In this document: in pieces, positions 15,777 through 25,170 of the stretch
Numbering within the stretch: the first letter of the stretch is position 1
Layout of the letters: the number at the start of each line of letters is the position of its first letter
Translations under genes and position numbers: made by a program
Source: Leptolyngbya sp. NIES-2104
GTDB taxonomy: Bacteria > Cyanobacteriota > Cyanobacteriia > Leptolyngbyales > Leptolyngbyaceae
Direction: 5' to 3'
Assembly: GCF_001485215.1 (NCBI RefSeq)
Contig: NZ_BBWW01000001.1
Location: 4,092,001-4,156,000 of the forward strand
DNA: 64,000 nucleotides
Notes under the pieces: model-generated
Told to the model about the DNA's origin: nothing
The model's database searches: none
What the model saw: only the letters and a program-made list of their open reading frames with translations

Positions 15777-18131
15777 TCAACGTCGATCGAACATCAGAAG
15801 CACCGCCCAGATTGCCATTGCTCTTAAATAGTGGCTGGCTCGAAAGGTTCCTGCTGCTGTGATCGCTTCTGGTGTTCTAAATTGCAGTCCGTTGTTGTAA
15901 ATTTGTTGCACAACGGATTCTGTTAGCGTCCAAGCTTGCGTTTTCATTTCCATTTGCATTAAAAATGCTGCGATTCCAAAGTTAATGCCTGTCCAAACTT
16001 CTAACGGATGAGTGGCATTCGGATTTTCAGGGGAACCGTCAGGTAAAACGCCGTTTGCGGCTCCGATTTGTACGCCCATTTTCTGGCTAAATCGTACAAA
16101 ACAAGCATCGTAAACGGTGTGAAGTGCGGATTGTAAACATTCGATCGGTACAATGTCGGGTAAGTTCAACAATCTGGCATAGAACTGTCCGCAGAGTTGA
16201 TCTGCCATGACGACCTCGGAACCGCTACCACTGTCTAATCGATAGTAGGTTCCATTCCAGAGCTTGTCTTGATAAATTGTGCGAGATTGAGCTAACCAGG
16301 ATTGATAAAGATCAACAGGTCGATCGAGAATTTTACCAATTGCGATCGCACTTTCGAGTGCAGCAATCCACAAGCCGCCACAATAAGCGCTTACTCCCTG
16401 TAACCGCCAGTCATCAAAGGTTTGATCCGGTGCGCCTGAGTTTTCTGGAATGCCATCATTATCGAGATCGAACTGTTTGAGATAGAGGAGTGTTTCTACG
16501 ATCGCATCCCAACATTCTTCTAAAAATGCTTTATCCGTTGCACCTGTGAGTAGATAGTCCCGATAAACTTGCAAAACAAAATCAGAGCCTAAATCTTTCC
16601 ACAGATTGCAATCTTGATACGCGGTATAGTTCGTTTTCTCCCAAACGTGTTCATTCGGTGCACCTAGATCGTGTGGAGTTGCACCTTTAGCTTTTCTCAG
16701 CGCCATCGGAATATCCGCGCCGATCGTATAGTAATAACCGATGACACGAGTGCGATCGTCTTGTTGAGGAATGGCACGAGCAAACGATCGCATGACTGAT
16801 TTTTCAAGTTCTGCCCACAGCATCAACAATCCAAACGATCCATACAATCGCACATCTAAGCTTTCATACCAGCGATAATCGATGCACTCTAGCACCGCAA
16901 ATTGTCCCACCGGATCGCGCTCATCGGCAGCACTCCACACGGTTCCACCTTGAGTGAGATCATAGAGTTCGTTGAACAATGCCATCTTGAACCAATCGGG
17001 AAGATCCGATCGATCGAGAATCGGAGCTTGCCAAGTCTGAATTTTTTCCTGCCACGATCGATGATACTTCAAAGCAGTTCGAGCGATCGACACAGCATTT
17101 TGACCGTTGCGACCAAAGAAATCGGTATAGCGGCGAAAATACTCGACACCTTCTGCAAATTCGGTGATCGGAAAGTCCCAACTGAGGACGAATGGGATTT
17201 GCAATGTTTGACCGGGCTTTAAAGTGAAACGAACTGCGATCGCGCTTCCGATTCGTTCTCCGGTCGATCGTGTTTCATCATCTCGATCGCTTAATGATCC
17301 ATCGCGTGAAAAGCTTTCCCATAGTTCCGAACCGTCTTCGGGATTCCAACGAGTGTGATAGAAAACTTCCCAAAGGTACGGATTGAGCGAAGTTGCGATC
17401 GCCCATTGTCCGTCACCTTCTTTCGGTTGATCTACATCGCGGGACATGACGATCGCTAATTGTTGCTCATTTCCCGTTAGCTGATTAAAGTTACCCGCAC
17501 TTTGATACATTCGGGGCTGGTATTCATACACGGGGCTACCGTCATCCCTGATCCGAATTTCCGGCGATTTGAGCGTATTTGTAAACCATCCCACCATATT
17601 TTCCCAAGTCAGCATAATGCTGAGCGTGATGGGCTGATTTGTAGGATTGTGTGCTGTCCATTGAAACACTGCAACTGGATAGCTCGTTTCTTGATAGTTA
17701 TTAGCAATGATTGGTGAAAGCTGCTCACAAGTTAATTGAGCTTGAAAGACATTCTCATATTTGAACCAACTGCGCGGATACAATGCGGCATAAGTTCCAG
17801 AATTTTGAGGATACGATCGCCAATTTGCCAACGTTTGATCCGTCGTGAGTGCACACGCTTGTGATTGTTCTCCCACCTGTTCAAACACACTGAACTGACA
17901 AGCGCTCATCGATTCAAAGATATGTTCTCCGCCATCAATGTGCCACAGATTAAAATCACCTTTTGACGATCGACCAATACATCCTGCGCCAAATCCGCCC
18001 AACGGTGCACCATGCCACGCGCCATCATCTAAATTACTCGCGTAGCGGACGGTATAAGGCTTTTCCCACCCTTGCCCGATCGGGCGTGTCCAAGCACAAG
18101 CGGGAATCTGAACAGAATTAGATTGACTCAT
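15777..18131 (-). CDS. GH116 family beta-glucosidase-like protein (GBA2-like)
   Basis: The protein has 784 residues from MSQSNSVQIPACAW. The N-terminal beta-sandwich carries GAPLGGFGAGCIGRSSKGDF, typical of non-lysosomal glucosylceramidases. The (alpha/alpha)6 catalytic part has FNELYDLTQGGTVW with Glu388 as the probable nucleophile, and PDQTFDDW (from Asp569) in the acid/base region. No signal peptide is visible, so it is probably cytosolic. GH116 enzymes hydrolyse beta-glucosides or beta-xylosides; the natural substrate here is unknown. Confidence 0.9.
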   Translation of the reverse strand: MSQSNSVQIPACAWTRPIGQGWEKPYTVRYASNLDDGAWHGAPLGGFGAGCIGRSSKGDFNLWHIDGGEHIFESMSACQFSVFEQVGEQSQACALTTDQTLANWRSYPQNSGTYAALYPRSWFKYENVFQAQLTCEQLSPIIANNYQETSYPVAVFQWTAHNPTNQPITLSIMLTWENMVGWFTNTLKSPEIRIRDDGSPVYEYQPRMYQSAGNFNQLTGNEQQLAIVMSRDVDQPKEGDGQWAIATSLNPYLWEVFYHTRWNPEDGSELWESFSRDGSLSDRDDETRSTGERIGSAIAVRFTLKPGQTLQIPFVLSWDFPITEFAEGVEYFRRYTDFFGRNGQNAVSIARTALKYHRSWQEKIQTWQAPILDRSDLPDWFKMALFNELYDLTQGGTVWSAADERDPVGQFAVLECIDYRWYESLDVRLYGSFGLLMLWAELEKSVMRSFARAIPQQDDRTRVIGYYYTIGADIPMALRKAKGATPHDLGAPNEHVWEKTNYTAYQDCNLWKDLGSDFVLQVYRDYLLTGATDKAFLEECWDAIVETLLYLKQFDLDNDGIPENSGAPDQTFDDWRLQGVSAYCGGLWIAALESAIAIGKILDRPVDLYQSWLAQSRTIYQDKLWNGTYYRLDSGSGSEVVMADQLCGQFYARLLNLPDIVPIECLQSALHTVYDACFVRFSQKMGVQIGAANGVLPDGSPENPNATHPLEVWTGINFGIAAFLMQMEMKTQAWTLTESVVQQIYNNGLQFRTPEAITAAGTFRASHYLRAMAIWAVLLMFDRR

Positions 18132-18217
18132 CGTTAAGTTTGGCGAACGCGAAGCGCGGTGCAAGCATCGGCATTGCCCAATATACTACGATCGATCAAC
18201 CTCAATTACTGATTTCC

Positions 18218-18733
18218 ATGACTGAAATTCCCGCGCTAACCGATTTAGAATTCCTACCGTTCATCGATTCAAACGGTCAACTTTTGGAACAGTTTCAAGG
18301 CAAAGTTGGCATTTATGCAATTTTTGATCAAACGAAGACATTAAAGTATGTTGGTTTTTCTAGAGATGTTTTCTTGAGCTTGAGACAGCATTTAGTTCGA
18401 TGCGTTTCTGAATGCTATTGGGTGAAAGTTCAAGTTATCGATCGACCCAATCGCACCATTCTCGAAACGATTCGTGCTGCTTGGTTGGAAGGGACAGCGA
18501 TCAGCGATGAAGCGAAATGGACGCAGCCGATTCAGGTTAAAGAATTCATGACTGATGAAGAGCGATCGACTTACGAAAAAGCGATCGACGAACTTGGACA
18601 AATCAAAGCACTGAAAAATGCTGCTCGGCGTGTGGAATCTGAAATCATGACGCAACTCAAAGCGCGAAATGTTCAAGCCGAAATTCGATTTAATCCAAAA
18701 TTGAAAGAAGAAGGATTGCTAGATTTGAAGTGA
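18218..18733 (+). CDS. GIY-YIG nuclease family protein
   Basis: The protein has 171 residues from MTEIPALTDLEF; the frame is open 26 codons further but overlaps the divergent GH116 gene. The domain is at about residues 30-100: GIYAIFDQTKTLKYVGFSRD gives the GIY and YVG strands, followed by a helix. A C-terminal charged helical part may bind DNA. Cyanobacterial members of this length are of unknown function. It converges with the Uma2 gene 1 bp away. Confidence 0.8.
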   Translation: MTEIPALTDLEFLPFIDSNGQLLEQFQGKVGIYAIFDQTKTLKYVGFSRDVFLSLRQHLVRCVSECYWVKVQVIDRPNRTILETIRAAWLEGTAISDEAKWTQPIQVKEFMTDEERSTYEKAIDELGQIKALKNAARRVESEIMTQLKARNVQAEIRFNPKLKEEGLLDLK

Positions 18734-18734
18734 A

Positions 18735-19376
18735 TTAAAGTTGTTCTCTGATCCCAGATCTAAGCGATCGTTTTGCTGCTGTTTCTCCTTTCTGAGCGCA
18801 ATTTCTAAGAAACTGGTACAGACGCTCTTTCTGTACCCAAGAGAAGGTTGGACTTGCTGCTACCTCAACATATTGACCTTCTTGCAGTTGATAAATTGTT
18901 AGGATTCTTCCGTTGTAGCGCCAGAATTCACCAACTCCCATTTCTGCGTATAGTGCGTTCTTGTTAATGTCAGTGTGAGTGATATCGACTTCAATCACTA
19001 GATCAGGCGGCGGATCAATATTGAGGTCAACTCTCCTACCCCGCACTAATGGTTCATTTGCAATGTAAAAAGCACTATCTGGCTCTGCTCCTACGGCTAG
19101 ATCCTTTCGATTTAGCGTTGTCGATGCCATACTCTTAAGATTCTGATCGAGTTCCTCAACCAGAATTTTGATGAAATCGCTAACTAAGGCGTTTCCATTT
19201 TCGTGTTCTTCGCGTGGAGACATGATCTCTAACGTACCGTGATAATAAGCAAGGCGCGGTACAGAACGCTCTCCAAATGCCGCTAACAAAGCTTCATAGG
19301 TGTCCCATTCTACGTTATGAAGCACGACCCGATTTTCACCGAGTTGAATTTGAGACACTTCTGGTGTGCTGACCAT
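18735..19376 (-). CDS. Uma2 family putative endonuclease
   Basis: The 213-residue protein is organised like the one at 1446: HNVEWDTYEALLAAFGERSVPRLAYYHGTLEIMSP, GAEPDSAFYI, PPPDLVIEVDITHTD and GVGEFWRYNG. It therefore belongs to the same Uma2 sub-type as the 1446 protein. The E and D of VIEVD supply the acidic site. Function is unknown beyond the predicted nuclease fold. Confidence 0.88.
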   Translation of the reverse strand: MVSTPEVSQIQLGENRVVLHNVEWDTYEALLAAFGERSVPRLAYYHGTLEIMSPREEHENGNALVSDFIKILVEELDQNLKSMASTTLNRKDLAVGAEPDSAFYIANEPLVRGRRVDLNIDPPPDLVIEVDITHTDINKNALYAEMGVGEFWRYNGRILTIYQLQEGQYVEVAASPTFSWVQKERLYQFLRNCAQKGETAAKRSLRSGIREQL

Positions 19377-19454
19377 AAGAATCCTCCGCTTTGCCTTGCC
19401 CTAATCATAACGATAGAAGTAGCGATCGAAGTTTTCACCCCGATCGCCCTTCTA

Positions 19455-19871
19455 TCAATGTCGATCGCGCTGCAAATCGTACTTCACTTTCTCAATACAC
19501 CACTGCCGCGATCGTTCGGGGTGTTTGCGCTGCATTTGATCCACGAGCCGTTCCGCCGCTGCCCGATCTTGGTGCATCAGGAGCAACAGTTGTCGATCGA
19601 TTTGACCGTAATGGACTCGAGAACCAGACGGCTTTCTCGATTGCACCCAACCGTAACCAACAGCGCCCAGACCTAAAGCTGTAAGCACGAAAGCAGCCGT
19701 CGATCGAGTGTCAGCGTCTGGAGCTTCGACTTGAATCGATCGAGGTTCAGAAAATTGAGCCGTGGTCACTGGACGTGAAGCGAGTCCAAAAAATCCTTGA
19801 GCGGTCACCACACTCCCGACCAGTGCCGCCATCCAAACTGAGGAACGTTTAGCGATAGAGAATTGAAACAT
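19455..19871 (-). CDS. Small membrane protein of unknown function
   Basis: I do not recognise this 138-residue protein. Residues 10-30 (SVWMAALVGSVVTAQGFFGL) and 60-78 (AFVLTALGLGAVGYGWV) are hydrophobic, the first possibly a signal anchor. The C-terminal half is charged and helical (QIDRQLLLLMHQDRAAAERLVDQ) and ends in WCIEKVKYDL. The composition is normal for a real gene. Confidence 0.65.
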   Translation of the reverse strand: MFQFSIAKRSSVWMAALVGSVVTAQGFFGLASRPVTTAQFSEPRSIQVEAPDADTRSTAAFVLTALGLGAVGYGWVQSRKPSGSRVHYGQIDRQLLLLMHQDRAAAERLVDQMQRKHPERSRQWCIEKVKYDLQRDRH

Positions 19872-19932
19872 CGTAGAGAAGATGAATCAGAAACGATATT
19901 TTTATGATGATGAAGATTTATGACACCAGAAT

Positions 19933-19964
19933 GACAAAAAAAGAAGGGTGTGCTGCCCTTCTTT
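19933..19964 (-). terminator. Intrinsic terminator of the DUF6679-like gene
   Basis: A perfect 9-bp inverted repeat (AAAGAAGGG / CCCTTCTTT) with a 7-base loop is followed, on the minus strand, by a run of eight T. It lies 22 bp after the stop of the minus-strand gene ending at 19986. Confidence 0.8.
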
Positions 19965-19985
19965 CGTTTCTAAATTCAATGCTGA

Positions 19986-20294
19986 TTAATCTTCGCGTTT
20001 GTCAAACGGATTGGAAATCTGTTCCGCTTCGGGGCAATCGTCCGACACCAGCGGATCAACACATCCTTTCGGCACAGAGGACAACTTTTGAGTCACAGCC
20101 CCAATACTTTCGAGGCGAACCATTTCTTCCCAAGAGCAGTTTTCGTCTTCCTCATCGGTTTCATAGCGCAACGTGACCAAATCTCCTTCGATGTCGAGAA
20201 TTTTGGCGCGTTCGATCCAGCGCTGTTGATCCCGCAAGAAGATCCAGACTTCGCGACCATCACAACAGAGTTGATAGATCTTGCGGTGTAGCAT
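19986..20294 (-). CDS. Conserved cyanobacterial protein, DUF6679-like
   Basis: The 102-residue protein begins MLHRKIYQLCCDGREVWIFLRDQQ and continues with a strand-rich core (IEGDLVTLRYETDEEDE, CSWEEMVRLESIGAVT). I recall this pattern from a short, highly conserved cyanobacterial family of unknown function, probably DUF6679. The C-terminal third is acidic and likely disordered. Function is unknown. Confidence 0.75.
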   Translation of the reverse strand: MLHRKIYQLCCDGREVWIFLRDQQRWIERAKILDIEGDLVTLRYETDEEDENCSWEEMVRLESIGAVTQKLSSVPKGCVDPLVSDDCPEAEQISNPFDKRED

Positions 20295-20786
20295 TATGCT
20301 TCTCCTGAGCGAATTACTCGAATATCACTAAATTAGACCGCAGCTTGGCATCTGCCACAGTCTTCCATCAAACAGAATCGATCGCACTTTCACGGATTAG
20401 AAGAAAAGCGATCACGAAACAACAGGTCTGATCCAAAGTTAGTAGATTCATGGCATTAAGCGTAACGTTGGATCAGGAAAAAACTCTCTCGCCAAGGACG
20501 GGATCTGAAGCGCAACACGGTCGCAGTTTGGGAGTTGGGACTGAGGAGACACTTTTAAAGTCATTGTTGAGGCAGTAAAGGGACTTGGCGCAACGCTTGA
20601 AGGGAGCATAGAGCTTCGATTCAAGTGGGTAGAGAACACAGGGGATTGGGATCAATCCGATGTCCGAAACGTTTCCATAGGCAATCTGCCCATTGGGTAT
20701 TCGATTCTACTCTCATTTTAGCGAACCCATCGCTGTTTGAATAGAACATTTTTACTATATTTCAATTGTTCTGCGCGTTCCTATCA
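20295..20786. other. About 490 bp without a convincing gene
   Basis: No protein or RNA family is recognised. A 42-codon frame starts at ATG 20450, and an overlapping open stretch at about 20545-20720 in another plus frame reads protein-like (for example ELRFKWVENTGDWDQSD) but has no start codon and a TGA just before it. This could be a frameshifted remnant of a short gene. Minus-strand frames across the same bases look like shadows. Confidence 0.4.
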
Positions 20787-20824
20787 ACAAAATAAAAGGA
20801 TGTGGCAGAAACGTCACATCCTTT
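20787..20824 (-). terminator. Intrinsic terminator of the M16 peptidase gene
   Basis: A 10-bp inverted repeat (AAAGGATGTG / CACATCCTTT) with a 10-base loop is followed on the minus strand by TTTTATTTTG. It starts 28 bp after the stop of the gene ending at 20853. Confidence 0.8.
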
Positions 20825-20852
20825 AAGAAATCTTAATTTTTGTCGCAAGGAA

Positions 20853-23615
20853 TTACGCTTTTGGCGGTCCGGCAGTCACAATAATCAGATTTTCAGGTCG
20901 GATCAATTCTTGAGCCGATTCGTTGACTTGCGCGGGTGTGACGGAATTGATCTGAGTCGGATACTGACGGAGTTCGGTCGGATTCAATCCATATAACTCG
21001 TTCATCAGTACGACTGAGGCAAGCTGATCGGGATTCGCTAAATCGACCGGGTAGCCGCTGGTAATTGATCGCTGTGCAGTCGTGACTTCAGTTGGACTCA
21101 CGCCTTTTGTGCGAACTTGATCTAGAAGTTTAACGGTGCTGGCGATCGCTTTATCGGCATCTTCAGGTGCGGTTTGCATTGAGATTACAAACGGACCCGG
21201 ACGATTTCCAGCTTGGAAATAGCTGTAGATGCCGTAGGTTAATCCTTGTCGATCGCGCACTTCTGCCCCCAATCGACTCGATAACGTATCGCCTCCAAGG
21301 ATTTGATTCATCACCGAGGCGTTATAGAAGCGTTGATCGCGTCGATCGATACCCGCTGATCCGATCAGTGTCACCGATTGCGTCTTTCCAGGAATGGGAG
21401 CATAGCGACGAACGGTCGAAGTCGGAGCGGAAACGGGCGGGAAGGTCAAACTCGGTGCTCTACCTGTCGCTTTCCAGCCGCCCAGTTCTTTTTCGATCAG
21501 CGCTTTTACCTGAGTTGGATCAAAATCGCCCACGAGAGAAACGATCGTGGTATCTGGTCGGTAATGCGTTTGATAGAAATTGAGCAAATCCTGACGCTGA
21601 ATTGCTTTTAAGCTAGATTCAGTCGGGAAACTGTGGAACGGGTGATTTTCGGGGTAAACCGTTTGCTGAAAGACGCGACGAGCCAGAACCGCTGGATTAT
21701 CTAATTGGATTTTGAGAGCGGTTAGCGATCGAGCACGAGACAGTTCTAATTCTCGTTCTGGAAATGCTGCATTTTGCGCCACATCTGCCAGCGTTTGCAC
21801 CAGAATCGGAAGGTGTTCAGAAAGCGCGTTCCCGTTCACCAAAACGCTTTCGCGATTCGTATCAATCCCGAAATTAATACCGCGATCTTCCAACGTTTTC
21901 GCCAAAGTCAGCGCATCTTTGGTCTTTGTTCCGTTGGTTAAATTATCTGCGGTGAGTTTTGCGATTCCAGCTTTTGCAGTTGAATCGAATTCTGAACCTG
22001 CTTGCATTGCGGCAGTGAGCGACACCGTTGGGGTACTGGTATCACGCATCAGTAGCACTTTCAAGCCGTTCGGTAACACGTATCGTTCTGGTAGCGCTTG
22101 CGTGGTTCGATCGCCCGATTGCACCGCAGGCAGATATTTTGCCACTTGAGCCGGATCAACTGGAGGACCTGCATTAAATTTCTCAGCAGTTTGACCTGCA
22201 TTCACAGAACCGCCCGCTTTTCCATCGATCGTCGTCGGTTGGAAAAATCCGATCGTGGCTTTATCTGGCGCAAAGTACGTTTTCGCGACTCGCTGTAAAT
22301 CGGCGGAAGTGACTCGATCGACATTTGCCAAAAAGCGATCGGTAAACTTGTAATCGCCTGTGACGGTTTGATCATCTCCAAGTTGAAATGCTTGGCTTGT
22401 GATGTCGCGATTTCTGAGCAGAACCGAGGATTTTAGCTGAGTTTTAGCGCGATCGAGTTCTTCTTGGGTCACACCTTTCGATCGAACATCTGCTAGGACT
22501 GCTTGAACTGTTTCATTGACTTTGTTCAAATCTTGATTCGGGGCAGCGGTTGCAGACAGGTCATACCAGCCACCAGAGATCATATTGGCAGGATAGCCGC
22601 TAAATCCGCTGACTAATCCCGTTTCAACCAACGCTTGATACAGTCGAGAACTCCGCCCCTCAGTCAGAACGAGATCTAAAACGTGCAGTGCTGGAACATC
22701 TGGATTAGTTGCTTTTGGTAATGGGTACACCACATTCAGCAAGGGAGCGCTACCCGCTTCGCGAAGCACGATCGGTTGAGTTGGCTTTGCAGGTGTTGCA
22801 CTCGTTGAAGTCGGTTTCTCGGTGGTCGGTTTTGCCTTTTCTCGCTTCGGCACTTTGCCAAAGAGTTCTTTCACCGTTTGCAAAGTCGGCTCTGTTTTAA
22901 AGTCGCCCACCAGAATCAAAGTTGCATTGTCGGGGCTGTAATAGTTGCGGTAATAGTTGCGAACTTGCTCAACTTCAAACTTTTCGACATCGGCTTTCGT
23001 TCCGCCCACAGGCAAACCGTAGGGAGAGTTTGGAAAAGCGGCTTTCATCACTGCTCGATCGAGTCGATAATCGGGGCTATTCTCATACCCTTGCAGCTCT
23101 GAAATGACGACGCGCTTTTCGCTGGTCAATGAATCGGAATTAATCAGTGCACTTTGCATTCGATCGGCTTCGAGTGCTAGAAGCGCAGATAATTTCTCCC
23201 GCGCAACGGTGCCATAATAAGCGGTCTGATCGTAGCTAGTAAAGGCATTCGATTGACTACCGAGCGCATTAAATAAGCGACCGAATTGAATGGGCCGATC
23301 GCTCGTTCCTTTGAACATCAAATGTTCTAATTGGTGTGCGATGCCGTTCACGCCTTGCGCTTCATCTCGTGATCCAATGCGGTACCAAACTTGTACCGTT
23401 ACTACCGGAGCCGTCGGAACTTCTTTCGTCAGAACGGTTAACCCATTTTCGAGCACTGTTTTACGAACGCTATCGGTCGTGGTCATCGAAGCCATCGGAA
23501 CAGCAGACGCGGATTGCAAGAAAGGAACAGAGTTCGAGAGCAGTACCGCGCCTAGACAGAGCACGAACAGAATGCTGGCAAAGCGATGTTGCCGAAGAAA
23601 TTTCAGAAAAAACAT
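20853..23615 (-). CDS. Tandem M16 family zinc peptidase (pitrilysin-like)
   Basis: The protein has 920 residues from MFFLKFLRQHR; a GTG six codons upstream is possible. Residues 10-40 form a signal peptide or anchor. The first M16 half carries the inverted zinc motif HQLEHLMF (His94, Glu97, His98) and a downstream Glu region (SEKRVVISEL). The second half, from about residue 480, lacks HxxEH and is the usual inactive partner. Such proteins degrade peptides in the periplasm or at the envelope. A Pro/Thr-rich linker lies near residue 275. Confidence 0.9.
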   Translation of the reverse strand: MFFLKFLRQHRFASILFVLCLGAVLLSNSVPFLQSASAVPMASMTTTDSVRKTVLENGLTVLTKEVPTAPVVTVQVWYRIGSRDEAQGVNGIAHQLEHLMFKGTSDRPIQFGRLFNALGSQSNAFTSYDQTAYYGTVAREKLSALLALEADRMQSALINSDSLTSEKRVVISELQGYENSPDYRLDRAVMKAAFPNSPYGLPVGGTKADVEKFEVEQVRNYYRNYYSPDNATLILVGDFKTEPTLQTVKELFGKVPKREKAKPTTEKPTSTSATPAKPTQPIVLREAGSAPLLNVVYPLPKATNPDVPALHVLDLVLTEGRSSRLYQALVETGLVSGFSGYPANMISGGWYDLSATAAPNQDLNKVNETVQAVLADVRSKGVTQEELDRAKTQLKSSVLLRNRDITSQAFQLGDDQTVTGDYKFTDRFLANVDRVTSADLQRVAKTYFAPDKATIGFFQPTTIDGKAGGSVNAGQTAEKFNAGPPVDPAQVAKYLPAVQSGDRTTQALPERYVLPNGLKVLLMRDTSTPTVSLTAAMQAGSEFDSTAKAGIAKLTADNLTNGTKTKDALTLAKTLEDRGINFGIDTNRESVLVNGNALSEHLPILVQTLADVAQNAAFPERELELSRARSLTALKIQLDNPAVLARRVFQQTVYPENHPFHSFPTESSLKAIQRQDLLNFYQTHYRPDTTIVSLVGDFDPTQVKALIEKELGGWKATGRAPSLTFPPVSAPTSTVRRYAPIPGKTQSVTLIGSAGIDRRDQRFYNASVMNQILGGDTLSSRLGAEVRDRQGLTYGIYSYFQAGNRPGPFVISMQTAPEDADKAIASTVKLLDQVRTKGVSPTEVTTAQRSITSGYPVDLANPDQLASVVLMNELYGLNPTELRQYPTQINSVTPAQVNESAQELIRPENLIIVTAGPPKA

Positions 23616-23775
23616 AGGAATAATGGAAAGCACCTATGGAAGAAAATACTCGGTCTGTGAAGGGTTGACCCCAGAATTTCGAGCAAGTTCCACTCTAGCT
23701 TTTTGATGAGCGATCGAGAGAACGATCAATACAATGCTGTCAAGAAATGTAAACTAGAGAAGTAGTTTCACATCA

Positions 23776-24276
23776 ATGGTTATGACTACACAAACATCGC
23801 CATCTATCTATGACTTTTCGGTGAATACGATCGAAGGTCAGTCTGTTTCACTCAGCACCTATCAAGATAAAGTGCTGTTGATTGTGAATACTGCAAGTCA
23901 ATGTGGTTTTACGCCTCAGTATCAAGGTCTACAATCGGTTTATAACAAGTACAAAGATCAAGGCTTGGAAGTTTTAGGATTTCCTTGTAATCAGTTTGGA
24001 CAACAAGAACCTGGAAGCGCAAATGACATTCAATCCTTCTGTGAAATGCGCTTTGGTGTGACGTTTCCTCTGTTTGAAAAAATCGATGTGAACGGTGCAA
24101 ATGCACATCCGTTGTTCAAGTATTTGACCAAAGCGGCACCCGGAATTTTTGGAACGGAAGGAATTAAGTGGAATTTCACGAAATTTTTAGTCGATCGTTC
24201 TGGAAAAGTGGTGAAACGCTATCCTTCGACGACTAAGCCTGAAGATATTGAGAGAGACATTCAGGCTCTGTTGTAG
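23776..24276 (+). CDS. Glutathione peroxidase-family thiol peroxidase
   Basis: The 166 residues match the GPx fold. The peroxidatic Cys43 sits in NTASQCGFT, then [13 protein letters not shown] gives Cys71 and the tetrad Gln, FC places Cys89, and [13 protein letters not shown] supplies Trp and Asn. Cysteine replaces selenocysteine, as in plant and cyanobacterial enzymes, which act as NADPH- or thioredoxin-dependent peroxidases on lipid hydroperoxides. A second ATG two codons in is possible. The gene is alone on its strand. Confidence 0.93.
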   Translation: MVMTTQTSPSIYDFSVNTIEGQSVSLSTYQDKVLLIVNTASQCGFTPQYQGLQSVYNKYKDQGLEVLGFPCNQFGQQEPGSANDIQSFCEMRFGVTFPLFEKIDVNGANAHPLFKYLTKAAPGIFGTEGIKWNFTKFLVDRSGKVVKRYPSTTKPEDIERDIQALL

Positions 24277-24286
24277 GACGATGTTC

Positions 24287-24337
24287 GAGGATTGTTGTTA
24301 TTAGAGGATTGTTGTTATTTGAGGTTTGTCGTTCATT
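24287..24337. repeat. Tandem 17-bp repeat, two perfect 16-bp copies and a degenerate third
   Basis: GAGGATTGTTGTTATT occurs at 24287-24302 and again at 24304-24319. A third, diverged copy (GAGGTTTGTCGTTCATT) lies at 24321-24337. The array is directly downstream of the peroxidase gene and just before a GC-rich hairpin. Confidence 0.7.
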
Positions 24338-24344
24338 GCATTCA

Positions 24345-24372
24345 CCCGCCCCGGAATAGAATTCGGGGCGGA
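24345..24372. terminator. GC-rich hairpin between convergent genes
   Basis: A perfect 8-bp inverted repeat (CCGCCCCG / CGGGGCGG) with a 10-base AT-rich loop lies between the peroxidase and cbiO 3' ends. There is no T run on either side, so it may be a factor-dependent terminator or an mRNA-stabilising hairpin. Confidence 0.5.
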
Positions 24373-24408
24373 CTGAGAACGGAGCCGACAAACCCAATCA
24401 AGTTCCCC

Positions 24409-25170
24409 TCAAGCATCCTCAATCTGACAGTAAGGGCGACTGTAACTTAAAGGCGGCTCTAATGCATGTTCCGTTAATAACTCTGGATCGCTCATAATCC
24501 GCTCAGTCGCTCCATCGAACACAATTTCCCCTTTGCTAAGCACGATCGTTCGACTACACAATTCCAAAGCCAAATCCAAATCATGCGTTGCAATCAACTG
24601 TGTGAGCGGCAACGTATCGAGTAACTCAATCAACTGACGACGCGATCGCGGATCTAACTGTGCTGACGGTTCATCGAGTACGAGAACTTGAGGCTGCATT
24701 GCGAGAACTCCCGCGATCGCAACTCTTTTCTTTTCTCCTCCTGATAAACCGTTTGCGCTTCTTGGTCCATATGCCTCAGGATCAAGCCCCACACAGCGCA
24801 TCGCATGAACACATCGATCGATTAATGCCTGTCCGGTCACGCTTTGATTGAGTGGACCAAAAGTAATATCCTCCCAAACCGTCGGCATAAACAATTGATC
24901 ATCTGGATTTTGAAACACAATTCCCACAAAATCACGAATCTGTTTTAAGTACTGTGTTTCGACTGGATATTCACCCACAATCACTTGACCCACTTGCGGT
25001 GTAATTAATCCATTAAAGTGCATCAATAACGTGGATTTTCCAGAACCGTTTGCGCCCACGATCGCGACTCGTTCAGTAGCGCGAACTGAGACAGTCATAC
25101 CGTTTAAGGCTTGAGTGCCATCAGGATAAGAGTATGAGAGATTGTAAATCTCGATCGGATTATGGTGCAT
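24409..25170 (-). CDS. cbiO: ECF transporter ATP-binding protein (cobalt/nickel, CbiO-type)
   Basis: The protein has 253 residues from MHHNPIEIYNLSYSY; the open frame extends upstream but overlaps cbiQ deeply. It has Walker A (GANGSGKST), Q-loop FQNPDDQLF, signature LSGGEKKRVAIAG, Walker B VLVLDEPSAQLD and the H-loop ATHDLDLAL. It powers uptake through CbiQ and CbiM in the inner membrane. It overlaps cbiQ by 11 bp and is the last gene of the four-gene operon. Confidence 0.92.
   Translation of the reverse strand: MHHNPIEIYNLSYSYPDGTQALNGMTVSVRATERVAIVGANGSGKSTLLMHFNGLITPQVGQVIVGEYPVETQYLKQIRDFVGIVFQNPDDQLFMPTVWEDITFGPLNQSVTGQALIDRCVHAMRCVGLDPEAYGPRSANGLSGGEKKRVAIAGVLAMQPQVLVLDEPSAQLDPRSRRQLIELLDTLPLTQLIATHDLDLALELCSRTIVLSKGEIVFDGATERIMSDPELLTEHALEPPLSYSRPYCQIEDA

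Noticed and set aside
19455-19684. Plus-strand frames over the small membrane protein at 19455-19871
   Set aside because: They lack a ribosome site and protein-like composition; the minus-strand gene explains the stretch.
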